Assembly (NCBI GenBank): GCA_021821705.1
Contig: JAKACE010000143.1
Coordinates: 1 to 5,636, forward strand
Direction of reading: 5' to 3'
DNA from: Actinomycetes bacterium
GTDB lineage: Bacteria > Actinomycetota > Acidimicrobiia > Acidimicrobiales > Palsa-688
DNA length: 5,636 nucleotides
In this document: one piece after another, positions 5,202 through 5,636 of the stretch
Layout: every line of letters begins with the position of its first letter
Position numbering within the stretch: the first letter of the stretch is position 1
The notes under the pieces: model-generated
The model's database searches: none
The model's input: only the letters and a program-made list of their open reading frames with translations
Told to the model about the DNA's origin: nothing
Translations under genes and position numbers: made by a program

Positions 5202-5636
5202 TTACTGCCCCTGCTTGCCGCGAAGCGAGAGCCCTCGCTCGTCGAGTTTTTGTAGGACTTCGTCGAGGGACTTCTGGCCGAAGTTGGTGATGGCCAGCAG
5301 GTCGTCCTCGGTCTTGGAAACCAGCTCCCCGACTGTGTTTATCTGCGCCCGCTTGAGGCAGTTGCGGGGGCGCTCCGAGAGGTCGAGGTCTTCGATGGGC
5401 AGGTCGAGGTCCGGCGAGCCGGTACCCGTACCGGCCACCTCCCCCAGGACCAGGCCCTGGGGCGCCTCGCTCATATCGGCCACCAGGCCGAACAGCGACC
5501 GCAAGGTGCTACCGGCGGAAGCCAGTGCCTCGCGGGCGGTTATCGACCCGTCGGTGGTGATGTCGATCACCAGCCGGTCGTAGTTGGTCGACTGCTCGAC
5601 ACGGGCCGGCTCACCCGAGAACGACACCAGCCGGAT
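5202..5636 (-). CDS. rpoA: DNA-directed RNA polymerase subunit alpha, C-terminal part (partial)
   Basis: The last 144 residues plus the TAA; the 5' part lies beyond the right edge. Residues 1-50 of the fragment are the end of the N-terminal assembly domain (ARVEQSTNYDRLVID, then the conserved DGSIT). A short acidic linker follows (about 54-80), then the C-terminal domain (about 81-139), which contacts UP-element DNA and activators. Its DNA-contacting set is present: SERPRNCLK (87-95) keeps an arginine, asparagine and cysteine equivalent to E. coli R265, N268 and C269, and NFGQKS keeps the G, K and S. ELVSKTEDDLLAI and DERGLSLR are family-typical. The GTG at 5627 is internal, not a start. Confidence 0.98.
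   Translation of the reverse strand: MRLVSFSGEPARVEQSTNYDRLVIDITTDGSITAREALASAGSTLRSLFGLVADMSEAPQGLVLGEVAGTGTGSPDLDLPIEDLDLSERPRNCLKRAQINTVGELVSKTEDDLLAITNFGQKSLDEVLQKLDERGLSLRGKQGQ

Overview
This is a high-GC (roughly 70% by eye) window that looks chromosomal and actinobacterial. The respiratory cluster is the reason: cytochrome oxidase subunit III is followed by the bc1 subunits in the order ctaE-qcrC-qcrA-qcrB. QcrC is a dihaem cytochrome c, and the Rieske protein has three predicted membrane segments with an internal twin-arginine motif. An Acidimicrobiia-like or other deep actinobacterial source is my inference and cannot be proved from this window.

Layout. Positions 1-2582, minus strand: the cytochrome block ctaE, qcrC, qcrA and the first 25 codons of qcrB. 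Start and stop codons overlap (ATGA) at two of the three junctions, so this is almost certainly one translationally coupled operon for the bcc-aa3 respiratory branch. Positions 2583-2722: a short divergent control region. Positions 2723-4022, plus strand: a two-gene unit of queF (7-cyano-7-deazaguanine reductase) and a YhhQ/VUT-family queuosine-precursor transporter. The two genes overlap by 11 bp. The pair suggests uptake of preQ0 or preQ1 and reduction of preQ0 to preQ1 for queuosine tRNA modification. Positions 3955-5636, minus strand: the end of the alpha operon, with the 3' part of rpoA, then rplQ, then truA.

The sequence is almost entirely coding. The only real intergenic gap is the ~120-140 bp between ctaE and queF. 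The queF-transporter unit and the rpoA-rplQ-truA unit converge, and their 3' ends overlap by 68 bp with no room for a conventional intrinsic terminator.

Points of most interest: truA has no ATG, GTG or TTG start upstream of its conserved N-terminus, but a CTG overlaps the rplQ stop codon (CTGA). QueF carries a Pro/Ala-rich N-terminal extension built from almost four copies of an in-frame 27-bp repeat, and the transporter has its own repeat-encoded hydrophilic N-terminal tail. I see no mobile element, CRISPR array, tRNA or rRNA, and no clearly novel multi-gene system. The window is mostly core metabolism with a small tRNA-modification salvage cassette inserted between two housekeeping operons.
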